In this document: positions 22,346 through 35,816 of the stretch, one piece after another
Layout: each line of letters opens with the position of its first letter
How positions within the stretch are numbered: position 1 is the first letter of the stretch
Made by a program: the position numbers and the translations under genes
The notes under the pieces: model-generated
What the model was told of the DNA's origin: nothing
Databases searched by the model: none
What the model saw: the letters and a program-made list of their open reading frames with translations, nothing else
NCBI RefSeq assembly: GCF_014633365.1
Contig: NC_068341.1
Coordinates: forward strand, 23,604,339 to 23,668,338
Direction: 5' to 3'
Length of the DNA: 64,000 nt
Source: Diospyros lotus
Lineage: Eukaryota > Streptophyta > Magnoliopsida > Ericales > Ebenaceae

Positions 22346-24542
22346 TTATCGAGAGGGGTTAAAAAGACAAAAATGTCCCTCACCCAAATACAAATTTACC
22401 TCTTCCTCGCTACAACTTCCCATTTCATCTTCTTTTTCTTAAATTACTATAAGAAAAAAGAAGGATTTTTGTTCATTTAATTATTTATGCTAAATCAATC
22501 ATTCAAATAATAAAAAATAAAAATTAGTGAGATTGGCCAACTAGCTTGCCAATAGAATTGGCTAATTTGTTCATTTAATTGGCTAATTACTGTACCACGA
22601 AAGCTCAAAAGTTTGGGTTCAAATGACCTTTTAAATCATAAATATAGTTATCAATCATATCATACCTAATATTATACATGACATAACAAGTTTGGCAGAG
22701 ACACTCTTAGATTTGGAAAATCCAAACTTACCCTTCTTTTTTATTAGGCACTCTTTAGCTATATCTAAAAACAGTAAATTACAAATAACAATCAACCTTA
22801 CACTGCAGTACTTTACTGCATGCCTCACCATTGGACACTTTTCTTTTGAAATAGAAGCCAAAAAGAAAGAAAAATAAAATGGTACGTAATGCACGAATCC
22901 AAGATGTGAAAAGGATAGATAGCATGGATATGATGCAGATATGAATTAGAGGGTGGCCCCTTGGCCCAAGGGTGAAGATGAAATCATGAAAGAGATTCAG
23001 CTGGATTTGCTATATCTATTCCATATGATAAAATTCATCATTTGGTGTTATTTCTATTCAGGCTTGTTAAATTTTAAAAGTTTTTTTATTTAATATAATA
23101 ATTAAAATTATGTCTCATAACTTTTGAATATATATATATATAATTAACTTTATAAATACCCTTTTACCTTGGCATTAAATCTTATTTTATATAAAAATTA
23201 TTTTTTGCATAACAGGAGTCTGTAAATTATTGAACAAAAGTCGCGATGAATTTGTACAATAAGGACGTTTGGTTCTAAACAGTAGGGCTGAGATTCCCAA
23301 ATTGAATATAATAAGGACAGGTGCCTCTAATGATGTTTGATTTACAGATATGTATTCATGCTGAGTTGCACCTTTTTATCATAATGTTTCAATTAAAATA
23401 TTTTGCTATGGATCTTGACATGATTAGCTTTGTGACTAGTAGTAGTAAGTTCATTTTATTCACAGAGAAATGGGAGATAAAAACAGGTTGAGTTTGGAAT
23501 GTACGTAAGAACTAAAAATGACTAAGTGGAAGGCTCTTTGTAAAAATGTCTGCAACCTAAGGAGTAGTTGGGGCATATATATCGAACTGCATTCAATCTG
23601 TTGAGTAGCCACTTTCTCATCATGAAAAAGATGAAGATGATCAACTTCTAGAAGCTAGCATTGTATGAGCATGGTAGACTGGATTCCCACTTGGATTCTT
23701 AATATATATATATATATATATATAGGAAGGGAAGAGAGAGAGATTATTACACCAAAGAAAAGAATAAAACGAGTAGAAAAATTCAAATCTAATTCAATAA
23801 ATAAGGACTTTTGACTCGCCGATCATCTCCTAGAGTTGATTCAACTAATTTGGGCGTCTTAGACAAAAAAGTTTGTCAAGACCTTCTTAAAAATATTATT
23901 TTTTTGTAAAAAAATAAATAATACACCTTTTATGGAAAAAATTATTATTTTATTAAATTAAAAAAGAAAAAAAAAGTTAAAGTTCAATTAATTATAAAAT
24001 ACGATAATCTCTTAATGATTGTGAATTTTCTACTAAAATATAATATCTAAGAGATCAAAAGAAACCAAACAACTTATTTCAATAAATAAAGAAAAAATAA
24101 AGCTAATTTTTCCTTAAAACTCTAAGAAAATTGGTGCAAAACGAGTAAAAAAACTATCCATTTTCATATTCTCTTGTAGAAGGAAACAAAACAAAGCTTT
24201 AAATTGATAGTATTAAAAAGATAAAGTTCATCAATAATGAGCAAATTTTTATTTTACAACTATGTGTTGAACTATATTTAGTTTTATGTAAAATCAATTT
24301 TTTTTGCCTTTTAAAATGTAAAATTGTTGATTAAATCTTCATAATTAAGTTTATCTAATAAATTATGTTCAATGGATAATATAAAAGTCTATGGGATATT
24401 CAAGAATAAACAATAAAAATTAAAAAGAGAAAATTGGGAATAATGGGAAGAGAAAACGTAAAAATTAAGAAGAGAAAATGGAGAAGACAAGACGTTATAA
24501 ATTGATTATTGGGTTAGGTGTCCGTGTATCTGTGTGAAATTC
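22346..24542. repeat. Tandem segmental duplication, copy 2
   Basis: Second copy of the unit at 20246-22012. The first part (22346-23018) is nearly identical to 20246-20886. The second part (23935-24542) matches 20887-22012 without the MITE but is more diverged. The segment between, 23019-23934, is extra and contains a (TA)n run near 23702-23724. No gene seen; the short open frames are not conserved between copies. Confidence 0.85.
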
Positions 24543-27500
24543 AAAACCTAAATACTTCTGACAAAAGCCAATTTAAAATGACAAAACAAAATGCCTTTAT
24601 CTAAACGAATTGTGAAAGCCATTTTTCATTTTGATTGGATGGATGCATTGAGTTTTCATTCCCGAAAGAGTGACTGATAGGATGGATAGCCATTAAAGCA
24701 AGCAACCTTAGTTATATGGTAACTTAAATATCAGGATTTAGGTCAAGTTTGCATTGTCACCAGCTTAACCAAACCAACAGCTCTCCTATTTCAGTCTGTT
24801 AGAACTTGAAATATCAGTTGGTTGAATCAAATGCGTTGCTCTCTCATGAGGAATTTGGGCAGTTTGGCTATAGCTAGCTAGTGTGGTGTGTTTGCCTTTG
24901 GTTAATATGTCATTTTTTGGCTACCCAAAACCCTATTTTACAGCTCTTAAACCAAACTTAAATAATTGCAGTTTGTTAAAACTTTCCTCTCCCTTGCTTC
25001 ACGGCCTAACTAATAATCAATTAATATTAGCTTAATGAATTTTAACTAATTTTAATTTATTTTTGAATTTTTTTATGCATGATATATAATATAACCCATA
25101 TATGTTTATGTTTTGTCCAAATCCTCTTAACTTAAACTTTTTAAGCAAAGGTTTTATAGCCACAACAAGTAGAAGGAAAACAAACACATTGCAATGCCAC
25201 ATATTATTTTTTTTTTTTGTGTTTATTGTGTTCATAGTTTAAGTTAGTGTTTGTGTCTAATGAATTTATATGGCATATATACACTCAAAATGTAATGAAT
25301 GAGGGTTCTCCTAGATAATATATATATATACATATATGTATGGCCGTGGAAGGTAGTAATGAGTGGATATATCATTCAAATCAAGGGTTTTTTTATTTGA
25401 TTATAAATATTAATCCACATATTTTACTATCCATTAAAAAAGCTAGCTAGGACCTAATTAAATGGTACTTGCCCTTCTTTTTTTTCAATTGAAAGTGGTT
25501 ATTTAGTCACAAAATTTTGCTTCTAGATTGAGTGATTTATTTGACATTTCAATTGTGAAATTATTCCTTTTTGTCATAACTAATCTTATGTCCAAATAAA
25601 TAAATAAATAAGAGAGAATTTTGTTAGATAATTCATAGTTGACAACTAACATAAAAAATGATCGAATGTTTTTACGGAACTTCTAAACACATATTAAAGA
25701 AAACAAATTTATATAACTAATACACTTTAAAAAATTAAAAATTAATTAATATTATAATATAATTAATGAGATGATTTCCCGTTTATAAATTGATGTCTCT
25801 ATCTCATTGTGTTGAGTTATCTTCACCTACTCAAAGTTTCGATAATAACTCATAAATTTTGTCTGTTGACGGAACTTCAAACATCAAGAGAAGCGGTGCA
25901 AGAATCATTTTGGAGGGATCAGATAGACTTCAGTCTATATGATTGAAGAGTTCCTCTCCTTTAATTTCAAAGCAAGCAACAACTAACCCAAATATAAAGA
26001 TAGGCTTCAAATGGCACGAGAGACCCAAATAGGCAGACATGTTAATTCTAGCTTCGAAGGAAAAATGGATTTTTTTTTTTTTTTTTGAAACACTTTTAAG
26101 TATACTAAATCATAAATTCTATAAAGGTAGATTGATGGCAATAAAAATTCAAAATTTGTCAATTATAACATAATATTGGCATCAAATGGACGATATAAAG
26201 CTTTATAATAAAAGGCATGTGCGTATTAAGATGGGTAAATACATTGACTGACTAAGATAGCTTAAGATATTAAAGATGAAGTTTGACTAAGTGGCATTAG
26301 AAATGTCCCCAAATTAGGGTATATGAGCCATGAGTGAGGGAGTTTTATCTGAGTTGAACATATATAGAAAATCTTAGTGGCCCTTTCCTTGACCAAAGTG
26401 ATGGCAAGCTAAGTTGATGGCATGAAGGATGATATTATTTTATCTTGTCCAATTCAACTAGCTAGTTCTTTTAATCCCACTAGGAATAAAATATCGAACA
26501 AGATCGGATCATAAAACGCCAATTTATCAAATTTTATTCAAAACTAACCAATTAGAATGAATGATGTCAGTTTAACTTTCCCAAACAATGATCAAGATGT
26601 ATAAAATTAAGTTTTTAAGGGCACAGATTAAGTGATTTAGTCACGATAAGTTAAAATTCGCACTAATAAGTCGTGGATTCGATTTCTTATCTTGTGCAAT
26701 AAGATAAATCCTCCATTTGCGATTTACCTTATCTTTCAAAATCGAATGCACGAGCGACGAAAAACTACGCAAAGACGATAATCTCAAGAATGTCTAAAAT
26801 TAACATTCATTGCTTTATTTTATATTTTATATTAAAATTTTAACTTGGCAAAAGTTGTAAGAGATAGATTCTTTATGGAGTCCTATGTTTATTAAGTAAA
26901 TAAATTGTATTTACAATTTAAATGCATATTCACTCGTATTTATAATTTTATTTTATTATTATTATTATTATTATCAAAACTTGCTTACCTAACACTTTTA
27001 TTTAATTTCTTTTTTCCCAACAATTCTGACCTCCCCATAAAAATCTCGATCCTCATGCAACAAAAAACATAAAAAAATGACCAAAAAAAGTCTTAGTTTC
27101 TGCATATATATGTGTCCATGTCAATTGAAGTATTTTGTAACGTTGTAGAAGGTCAACAAAAGTTATTTTCTTAAACGATGTCAATAATAACAACTTCATC
27201 CCATGTGACTAATTTTCTAGAGCCCACAAGACAAATACAAATATACACGTTATTCCCTCATACTTTTAATGATAAAAAATAAATTAATCTGACATTTAGT
27301 CAGTCTAATTCGTTTGTTACCTAACCAATTTAAATTTAAGATTATTTAAATAATTCAATATTCGTGACTTTAAAGCTCACGATGTAGTAATTATGAAAGA
27401 GTTAACTTGTGGTCATTACAAGATAGTGATTAGCATTATAGTATTGGATAATATGACTTTGTGAGTTTGAGATCTATACTTCAATTTCTAAGCCTCAAGA

Positions 27501-29700
27501 TATTTTCTCTAGATTGTGTTGTCTCCTTTTATTATTGTTGCTGAATTATAATAATTAACTTTTATTTTAGAAAAATTTAGTAAACTGTATGTATAGCCAA
27601 ATGTAGATTCAAGAGTTTATCCGAAAGAGGACACTGTAGTTGAAAATATGCTTGATTTGTTGTCCGAAAAGCAAGAAAATGTCCCTGAAGAGGTCACCTA
27701 AGGAGGTTGCTCTGAAAGGAGATATGGTTTGTATGGAAGAATGTAGTTAGAAGACACGCGGGGATTTTTCTTATATAGACCCTCCGATATTTAAGTCAAA
27801 CATTGTTATAGTAGAAAGAGTATGCAAATGCAATGTGCATGGTGCGTGTAGTTTGTGGTTCAATTATGTGCAATATATCCCGAAGAGTTACACGAAAGAT
27901 CTGTTCAAGTCACCTGAAGAGCCAAGCAGATTCAAGTTAGGAGTCTGGAGAATAGGGAATTGGACTTAAAAGTCCTAACCATGAGAGGTTAAGAGGTATT
28001 TATAATACTAATTTGTGACTAAGACACGTGACACGTGTGCAGGGAAAGTGTAACTCCTCAATTTTTTGGTTATGCAACTCTCCTAGCCATATAAGGCTAT
28101 CCCAAGGTTAAACTCGAAAAGATCTTGGTGAGAAATCGCCGTTGGGGAATGATCCCCCAAATGAGGAAAGCCTGAAGAGGGGCAAGCCATATTATGCAGG
28201 ACAACATGGAGTAAGTAGTATGGGAGACGAGTCTCTCTGCAAGTTTGTCCATAATGATTGCTTTACCGAATTGATACATGCAGAACAAGTTCTCAAGGGC
28301 TGGCCCTAAAAGATCCCTTCAAAGATGAGCATCTCTCTCAAGAATGATCACATTCTCAATGGTTATCCCCGAAGACTTATCTAAGAAAACTACCCCAGAT
28401 GGTAGGTTACAATCCTTACTATGTGTAATTTATTTAAGTTTAAGGCTAATGAGTTAACGATCCTATCATTGAAGTTTGAGAGAGGGTTTGATCAATCTAT
28501 TGGATAGTTTTACGTGCAGCTTAAGCAAAAAGCATTTTAATGCAATGACAGGGTTGACATCTCAATCCCATTCTAGAATTAGTCCAAACTATTACGTGGA
28601 GAATATCTATTAACATTAGCTTTATTCCTTTTCCTAAAAGAGAAAAGTAAATTAATAATGTTTTTATTAATTTATAATCAATATTTGATTTGAAAATCAT
28701 GAGTTATTATGTATAAATTTATTGAAGTTATCTTGTATATAATTAGAAGAAGATATTGGCTATGAATTCTCATTAAATAAACAAAAAGAGTAAATTGATT
28801 TTATAACTCCTTTTTGGACCTTTGAATCCAACACTTTGTGAATTTTATTTTATTCCAAATTAATTTTTAAACTTTCTCTAAATGGCCACAACACCCCTTT
28901 TACTATTAACAATTTTTAAGTAAATTGATTATATATGTTCTGTACTTTGAATATTAAAATGCTTGGACACGCCCTCATATTTTAATTTTTGTCAAATCAG
29001 TTTTTAAATTTTTCTAAAATAGCCACGACACTCTCTATAATATAAATAATATTAATTAAATTAAATATTCATCTTTATTTAATTAAATTAAATTTATTAT
29101 AAAAATAAAAATAAACACAAGCTAATTACCATTTTCATCTAATGGCGGTATAAGGTCTAGCGAACCTAGAGAGAGAGAGAGGAGCTGAGGAGGAGGAAGA
29201 AGAAAAAGACACAATGACTAGCTATGGGAGATAGATTGCAGCAACCCATTGACTAGTGACTTTTTTCTCATTTTATTTTTATTTTATATTAAATTTGAAT
29301 TAACTTAATCTTATTAAATAGATATTAGGAATAATTTTAACTAAATTTGAATTTAATTAACGTCATCAGTAATGAAGGATATCGTGATTATTTTAAAAAA
29401 GTTTATGAAATAATTTAATAAAAAATAAAATTTTAAAATATGAGTCAAAAAGTTCAAAAGACAATGAAAGTGTGCTGTTAATTAAAAAAGAAGAAGAAAA
29501 AGAAGTAGGAAAGGGTTAATGTCATTTGTAAGGCTTACTTTTAATTTGATTAACGTTAGCCGGGCCTATGATAATAACGTAGAACGAGTAACACAGAAAA
29601 GTTGCCCCATTTCTTCCGTCTATTGTGTATCGAGCGAGCGAGAGCCTAAAAAAAAAAAGCAAACCAAACCAGAGCAAATGAACTCGACGGTTAACCTTTA
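24543..29700. other. AT-rich intergenic region upstream of the kinase gene
   Basis: No gene, RNA gene or bounded transposon found. Contains TA runs (25317-25334), a T-run (26070-26088), an ATT triplet run (about 26952-26974) and GA-rich tracts (29164-29205, 29485-29512). Positions 27600-28420 are less AT-rich and include a 63-codon minus frame with no recognisable product. Confidence 0.5.
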
Positions 29701-29813
29701 ACCATCCTCAGATGCCTCAAAAAAGGCGTCTTTATAAGCTATACCCAGATGTGGTTTCCGTTTCTTGACTGGCACTGTCGCCGGAATCTGACCCACGATT
29801 GAAATTGCCCGAA

Positions 29814-32800
29814 ATGGCTCAAACGGTGGCCGCCGGAGACCAAAGGGAAGTGGAAGTTTGCGGCGGCCGGACGGTGGTGGTTGGGGTGAAGTTGCACTCT
29901 ACGAGCAGAGGACTGCTGACTTGGGCCATGGTGAAGGCGGCGAAGCCTGGCGACCGTGTGGTTGCTCTACATGTTCTGAGTGACAAAGGTAGAGAGGAAA
30001 TTAATTCAAGCCTTTGATTGTTGGGTCATTTTGACTTTTGATTTTCGTTTGGTTTTGGGTGATTGAAAATTGAAATGCTAGTTCAATGGTTTTGTGAAAT
30101 GGATGCTTGTAGAAATCAGCGATCGAGATGGGAAGTCTTCTCTTCTCTCGCTTGTCAAAGCATTTGATTCTGTTCTTGCTGTGTACGAAGGTTTCTGCAA
30201 CTTGAAACAGGTTTGTATATCACTTATTTTCCTGCTTTGTCTACACTTTGTTCTGCCTTTTTGTTACTTTAACTACCCTCCGTTTGGTTTCTGGGGAAAC
30301 GAAGGAAAAAGAAAGGAAGTAAATGGTTACTATTCACTTTCTGGAAGACCAAATCCCACTCTGAACTGAGTCCAGTAATTGTACTGAACTCAGTGGCGTG
30401 TAATTTGAAAAATCAATAGATTGAAGTGCTAATTTTGTTTCTTTTCCTGAATGCTCTGAGGTTTGAGTAAAAAATGGTTTTAATTGGATCTTGACAGCCA
30501 AACGATTTCTGTTTGTCTTTAGTTTTTCCAATGTGTTTCTGCAATAACTTCTGTTTCCTTGCTGAGATCTGAAAGAAGCAAGAGAAACTATTGTGGGACT
30601 GAAATGTTATATTGTTGTGTTGTTTGGGCATTCAAGAGGTCGAGAAATCTACTCAGTTCAGGGTATTTATTTGATGAATAATGGTAATCAAAATTAAGGG
30701 TCTGAACGGTTGCATTCCCATTCTGCCCTTGATTACGTTTAACAATCACAACTTGTTAAACACAATGAGGGGCAGAATGGGAAATGCACCCATCGGATGT
30801 CCTTTGGATGTATGTTTTTTCAGCATTTTTTTTTTTTTTTCCCAATGTGAGTTGGATTCATTCTGGAATCTTCAGGTGGATCTCAAGCTTAAGATCTGTA
30901 AAGGTTCATCTATCAAAAAGGTTCTGGTTCGGGAGGCAAATTCTTACTTTGCCACTGAAGTTATTGTGGGAACTTCTCAAAATCACCATACTATCCGTTC
31001 ATCCACCTCTGTAGCTAAGTATTGCGCAAAAAGATTGCAAAAGGATTGCTCAATTATAGCGGTTGATAATGGGAAGGTTGTGTTTCGGAGAGAAGCTTCT
31101 CTAGTTACCAATTGTTGTGCTAAAGGTTGTGGCTGTTTCTGCTTATGATTTCCAACAAGTACTCTTGCTTTACACTTGTGGTTCTTACTATTTTATTTTT
31201 GGTTTTCAAATTTTTGGCTCAGGAACAAATGACAACAGGCGACATCATTTTCTAAGCATAATTCGGAGGTCATTAACAAGGAGATCCAAAGTGCTATATG
31301 GAGGAAATGTGGATCTTAATCCACCAGCTTCATGTTCTTTGGACCCTTGTGCCAATTCGGAGCTGGCACCAATTGATCAGGATACTTGTGGGACTTTGGA
31401 GTTAGCCTCGGTAAAAATAGGCTCTGACCATGCAGAGAGTGCCATGAAACAGAAGTGTTCTATTTGTACTCCAGGTTGTGTTTTGCTGGAAAGTTCTTGT
31501 GTTCAATCAACAGAGCAGATTTCTGGTGATGGTGATGAAGGAAACTCAACGGCTCTAGTGGCTTTGCAGAAGCCAGAGGCTGCATCAAATTCGATCTCTC
31601 TGTTGACAAGAGAAATGCCTGAACTAAGACATGGTTGGCCACTGCATAACCAAATTACTTTATCAGATGGACTACCTTCTGATGGGCCTTCTCATGAGAC
31701 TTCTGTGGTTCAATGGGCAATGCAGTTGCCCAGCAGACTCTGCAATCCAAAGGAAGACGAAGCTTGTGAGCTAGATGGGGAAAGTGGGGCAATTGTTCAT
31801 GTTGGTGCTGAGGCCTTTTCTATTCCATCTTCTCCCAGAAGTTTGAGAAGCTTACCAGAAGAATTAGAGGGACTTAACGAGAAGTACTCTGCAACTTGCA
31901 GATTGTTTAACTATGAGGAGCTTCTGCAAGCAACATCTGATTTCATGCCAGGTCTAATTATTTCTCATTTTCATTTTGGAAAAGTGTTTTATAAATCATA
32001 ATGTGAATATTTGATTCACTCTTTTTCCTTTTTGGTGTAATTTCAGAGAACTTGATCGGAAAAGGAGGCAGCAGTGAAGTTTATAGAGGTCTCCTTCCTG
32101 ATGGCAAGGAACTTGCCGTGAAAATCTTAAAGCTGTCTGAAGATGTTTTAAAAGAGTTTGTACTGGAAATTGAGATTATCACTGCATTGCACCACAAGAA
32201 CATTATCTCTCTTTTTGGGTTCTGTTTTGAGGATGACAATCTTCTCTTGGTTTATGATTTCCTATCAAGAGGAAGCTTGGAAGAGAATCTTCATGGTATA
32301 GAGTGAGAATCTCTGTTTGAAATTTAAATATATATAGGATGTTGAGTACAGGCGTTTGAAATTCTTGATTTGCTGTTTAATTTTTGGTATTTTCTACACC
32401 AGGTAACAAGGACAGTCACACGTTTGGATGGAGCGAGAGATATAAGGTGGCTCTTGGTATTGCAGCGGCACTGGAATATCTACACAACAGAAGTGCTAAA
32501 GCTGTGATTCACAGAGATGTGAAATCATCAAATATACTACTTTCGGATGACTTTGAGCCACAGGTAGTTAAATTTTTGTTTCAGCAGGTTCTCAGTGACA
32601 TTTATGTATTTAATATCTTGGTATTCTTTTCAGCTGTCTGATTTTGGACTAGCTAAGTGGGCATCGGCATCCTCGTCACATATAACATGCACGGATGTTG
32701 CAGGGACCTTTGGGTTTGTACTTTCTTCAACTACTAAATCCTTTTTAGTGCTTGTTGAAGTAATATATTTAACTTTTGCTGGAATCATAAGTGTGTCTAA

Positions 32801-34148
32801 CCCAAAAAAAAAAACAGAATTGTCTCAATTTAGTGATGAAATTGTAACTGTATCAACCTTGTCAATCTTCCTAATTTTTTTTATGTTGTCAAAACTGAGT
32901 CTGTAGCCTATTTTCTGTTGCAGTTACTTGGCTCCTGAATATTTCATGTATGGGAAAGTTAATGACAAGATTGATGTATATGCATATGGCGTTGTACTCC
33001 TTGAGCTCCTTTCTGGAAGAAAGCCAATAAGTAATGACCTTCCAAAGGGTCAAGAGAGCCTGGTTATGTGGGTGTGTCCTCTGTACTCATGCTATTACTC
33101 ATTCTGAATTTACGACTTTATCGTGTTTACACTGAAAATATAAATTGTCCTGCCAGGCAAGACCAATTCTAAATGGTCAAAAGGTTTCTCAGTTACTAGA
33201 CCCAAGTCTGGCCAACAACTATGATCTCCACCAGATGGAGAGGATGGTTTTAGCTGCTACTCTCTGCACCAGACGAGCTCCAAGAGCTCGACCCAAAATG
33301 AGCATTGTAAGTCATGTCAAGTGTTCTTGATTTCTTTTTCTTTTTTCTTTTTTTAATAATTTTGCTTTCTAAGGTATCTAAAAGCTCATAGAAAATATTG
33401 TGGAGAAGTTAAGCTGAAATGCTTTCATGTTCTGTCTCCTGTTTCATGTTTAGACCACACTTCTCTCTCCTGTTTCATGTTTAGACCACACTTCTCTCTC
33501 CTGTTTCATGTTTAGACCAGAAAAATGAAGCAAACCACGGAGACATTTACTTTGCCTGAATGCCCAAAATCTAGGTAGTACTGGCAGATTGGGTTTCAGC
33601 AAGAGATGGATGGTGACAGTACCACTAGAAGAAAAAGGACCACTTCCCTTATTATCTTCTTGTTTTAAAGTTCTCACATTTCTAGGTTTTACCCCATTTA
33701 AGGCCCACATTTAAATTACAGCATTTAGTATAGGACAGAAGAGGACCACTTCCTATTATCTTGTTCCGAAATTCTCATATTCCTTTTCTTGGGATCTGCA
33801 TAATACTAATGAAAATTGATGGCCATTAAAACTTTGCGCACTTCCTATAGTATTCGCTTTTTAACTTTTAGTTAAAGGAGTATTACCCATTTTTGTTGAC
33901 AACAGGTCTCAAAGCTCCTCCAGGGCGATCAGGAAGTAACCAAGTGGGCGAGGCTACAAGTTAATGCTTCCGAAGGGACTGACATACTGGAGGCCGAGGC
34001 TTTCCCGCGTTCGAATCTCCAGTCGCATCTTAGCCTCGCACTGCTCGACGTGGTGGAAGAGTCTCTCTCCATGAGCAGCATCGAGCAAAGCGTCTCGTTA
34101 GAGGACTACTTGCGAGGCAGGTGGAGCCGCTCATCGAGCTTGGACTAA
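29814..34148 (+). CDS. USP-domain receptor-like cytoplasmic kinase
   Basis: Ten exons with GT-AG introns: 29814-29988, 30113-30210, 30876-31125, 31223-31951, 32047-32295, 32403-32563, 32634-32713, 32924-33071, 33157-33306, 33906-34148. Together 2,283 bp, 760 aa, phases consistent throughout. Residues about 17-170 resemble a universal stress protein/adenine nucleotide alpha-hydrolase-like domain (RTVVVGVKLHSTSRGLLTWA; STSVAKYCAKRLQKDCSIIA). A Ser-rich linker follows to about 395. The kinase domain has GKGGSSEVYRG (422-432), AVK Lys443, HRDVKSSN with catalytic Asp539, DFG Asp557 and APE 584-586, so it looks active and of the RD type. There is no signal peptide or membrane helix, which implies a soluble or cytoplasmic kinase of the RLCK class VI kind. 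The start is the first ATG matching the domain; a TTTATAAG TATA-like box lies near 29730. The substrate is unknown. Confidence 0.92.
30708..30790. repeat. Near-perfect hairpin in kinase intron 2
   Basis: Two 38-bp arms (30708-30745 and 30753-30790) around a 7-base loop, for example TGCATTCCCATTCTGCCC paired with GGGCAGAATGGGAAATGCA and GTTTAACAA with TTGTTAAAC. It lies in the 665-bp intron 2. It could be a tiny MITE remnant or a transcribed foldback; no TSD is clear. Confidence 0.75.
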
Positions 34149-35816
34149 CTGCAGGTTAACATGTTTGCTGGCAAAACTGTGCTGCTGTTTGTGTGATTCT
34201 TTTGTACAGTCTTTTCTTTTTTTTCCTTGGCCCCCCCTCTTTTCCGGTTGGCTTCATCCGCCTTCCAGGTTGCTTTATTCCCTCGCCTGAGTGTTGCCTC
34301 GGGACAGGCGTCGGGCATAAAATTTGCCACATTCTTATCTTGCTTGGACTTTGTATTTTCAAAGTTGATATTATAAATGTATGTCGTGCCACCGACCCTA
34401 ATCTAGTTAGGACAAGGTGTATAGTTAACGATAATCCTCAAATTGGATGGAGAGCTGGAGTTGCTGTAGTCACGGAAATTGTACTGTTGAAAGAAAATAA
34501 GACACTGATTTTGATGCTCAGCATCTTTCAAATTCAATCATCTACTATACGTTTTTCCTCAGTTTCAGCCTTTAATGCGAGTATGCGCCCACTGTGTTTG
34601 TGGTGATTGAGGCCCCTCCTCTGCTTTGTTGACTATATACTTTTGAGCCTCCATCAGCATCTTGAATTTTGTATCATTTGGATGCTTCTTTCTACCATAC
34701 CTTTATTAATTCCTGGGAAGCCACCCCCAACCAACCCTACAAAAAGGTATATGGCAAAGCTAAATACAAACGGTCCATTTCATGGACAAGCTTTACAGGT
34801 CATATTGTACACAATTTTATTCTTTTATGTTACAGAAATAGCTATTTTTATAACTTAAATATTGTATGAACGTTATGGGTCTATTCATGGCACCAATTTG
34901 TCCTTTCTTTCTTTTTTTCTCTTTTAAAATATAAAAAGGTTGGCTTAGAAAAGGCAGTTAGAAAAAGGGTATGATGGACCGTTTTGTAATTATAACCATA
35001 GTTGATTTGATAGATTGCTATCAATTTCTTGGCCTAAAAAAGTAATCTTTCTCAATAAAATCAGTTGATTTAAGTTACAAGAAAATGATGATTCCAAATA
35101 GGCCCACATCATATGTGCGTTTATGAGTGGCAGCAGTCAAATCTATTAAGCATTTCCTGGATAATTACTTTCTTCTTGGTTCATCATTAATTATGGACTA
35201 GTTTGTCTAATTAAGGTTAGTTCATGATGTGTGCATGGAGACACAAATCTTCTTTTCAATGCCCGCAATAAATGGAATATATGTACAAAGTAATTTCATT
35301 TTCAGTTGGTTTTAAGGATTTATTTGGTGTGGATTAATAAGGAAAAGCTTAAATTTAAATTTATGGAGATTTTCGAGTAGAGCAAACTTATGAAAAGCGT
35401 AGAGAGCGTTTGATTTAAAAATATAAAAACCTGCTTATTAATGAGAAGGTAAAAGATCATTTTAAAGTATTGTTAGAAATCTAAAAAAATGGGTTAAGTT
35501 TTTCACTTATATAGAATAGAAGATCGTCAGTCCTCTTCTCAATATATTTTAATTTTGTCTTTAAGAGTAATTGAGAGTACCATCATCCACCACTAGGCTA
35601 CAACACTATTAGAGTTATCCATTATTATTAAATAATAAGGGTATTTAAGAGGTAAAAATCTGTCACATGGGCAAATTAGTTAAATGATGGGCATGTTGAA
35701 GAGACATACTATAAATGAATATTTGGGAAAAATATTTTAATGTTTTTAAAATTTTCATTACTTTCTCTCCAAGAAAGTCTTTGAGTTGGAGGAGAGTAGA
35801 TGAAAAATGACAAAAA
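34149..35816. other. Kinase 3' UTR and downstream intergenic DNA
   Basis: The region after the kinase stop is T-rich with AATAAA-like and TGTA-rich motifs around 34317-34385, so the transcript probably ends near 34.4 kb. The rest is intergenic with no gene recognised; open frames at 34193-34869 are short, lack a domain and overlap the likely UTR. Confidence 0.5.

Noticed and set aside
26612..26780. Possible SINE with a B-box-like GTGGATTCGATTTC
   Set aside because: No convincing A box, tail or TSD was found.
27600..28420. Less AT-rich stretch upstream of the kinase
   Set aside because: Checked for LTR ends, TIRs and coding domains; none convincing, so left unassigned.
30708..30790. Hairpin considered as a miR482/2118-type precursor
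   Set aside because: The pyrimidine-rich strand has a loosely similar look (TTCCCATTCTGCCC), but it lies on the 5' arm and does not match a family member I can vouch for.
30681..31148. Single 155-codon frame as a separate gene
   Set aside because: Its second half is kinase exon 3 (30876-31125); the first part is intron 2 sequence including the hairpin.
34193..34606. 137-codon plus frame after the kinase
   Set aside because: Overlaps the likely kinase 3' UTR, hydrophobic low-complexity start, no domain.
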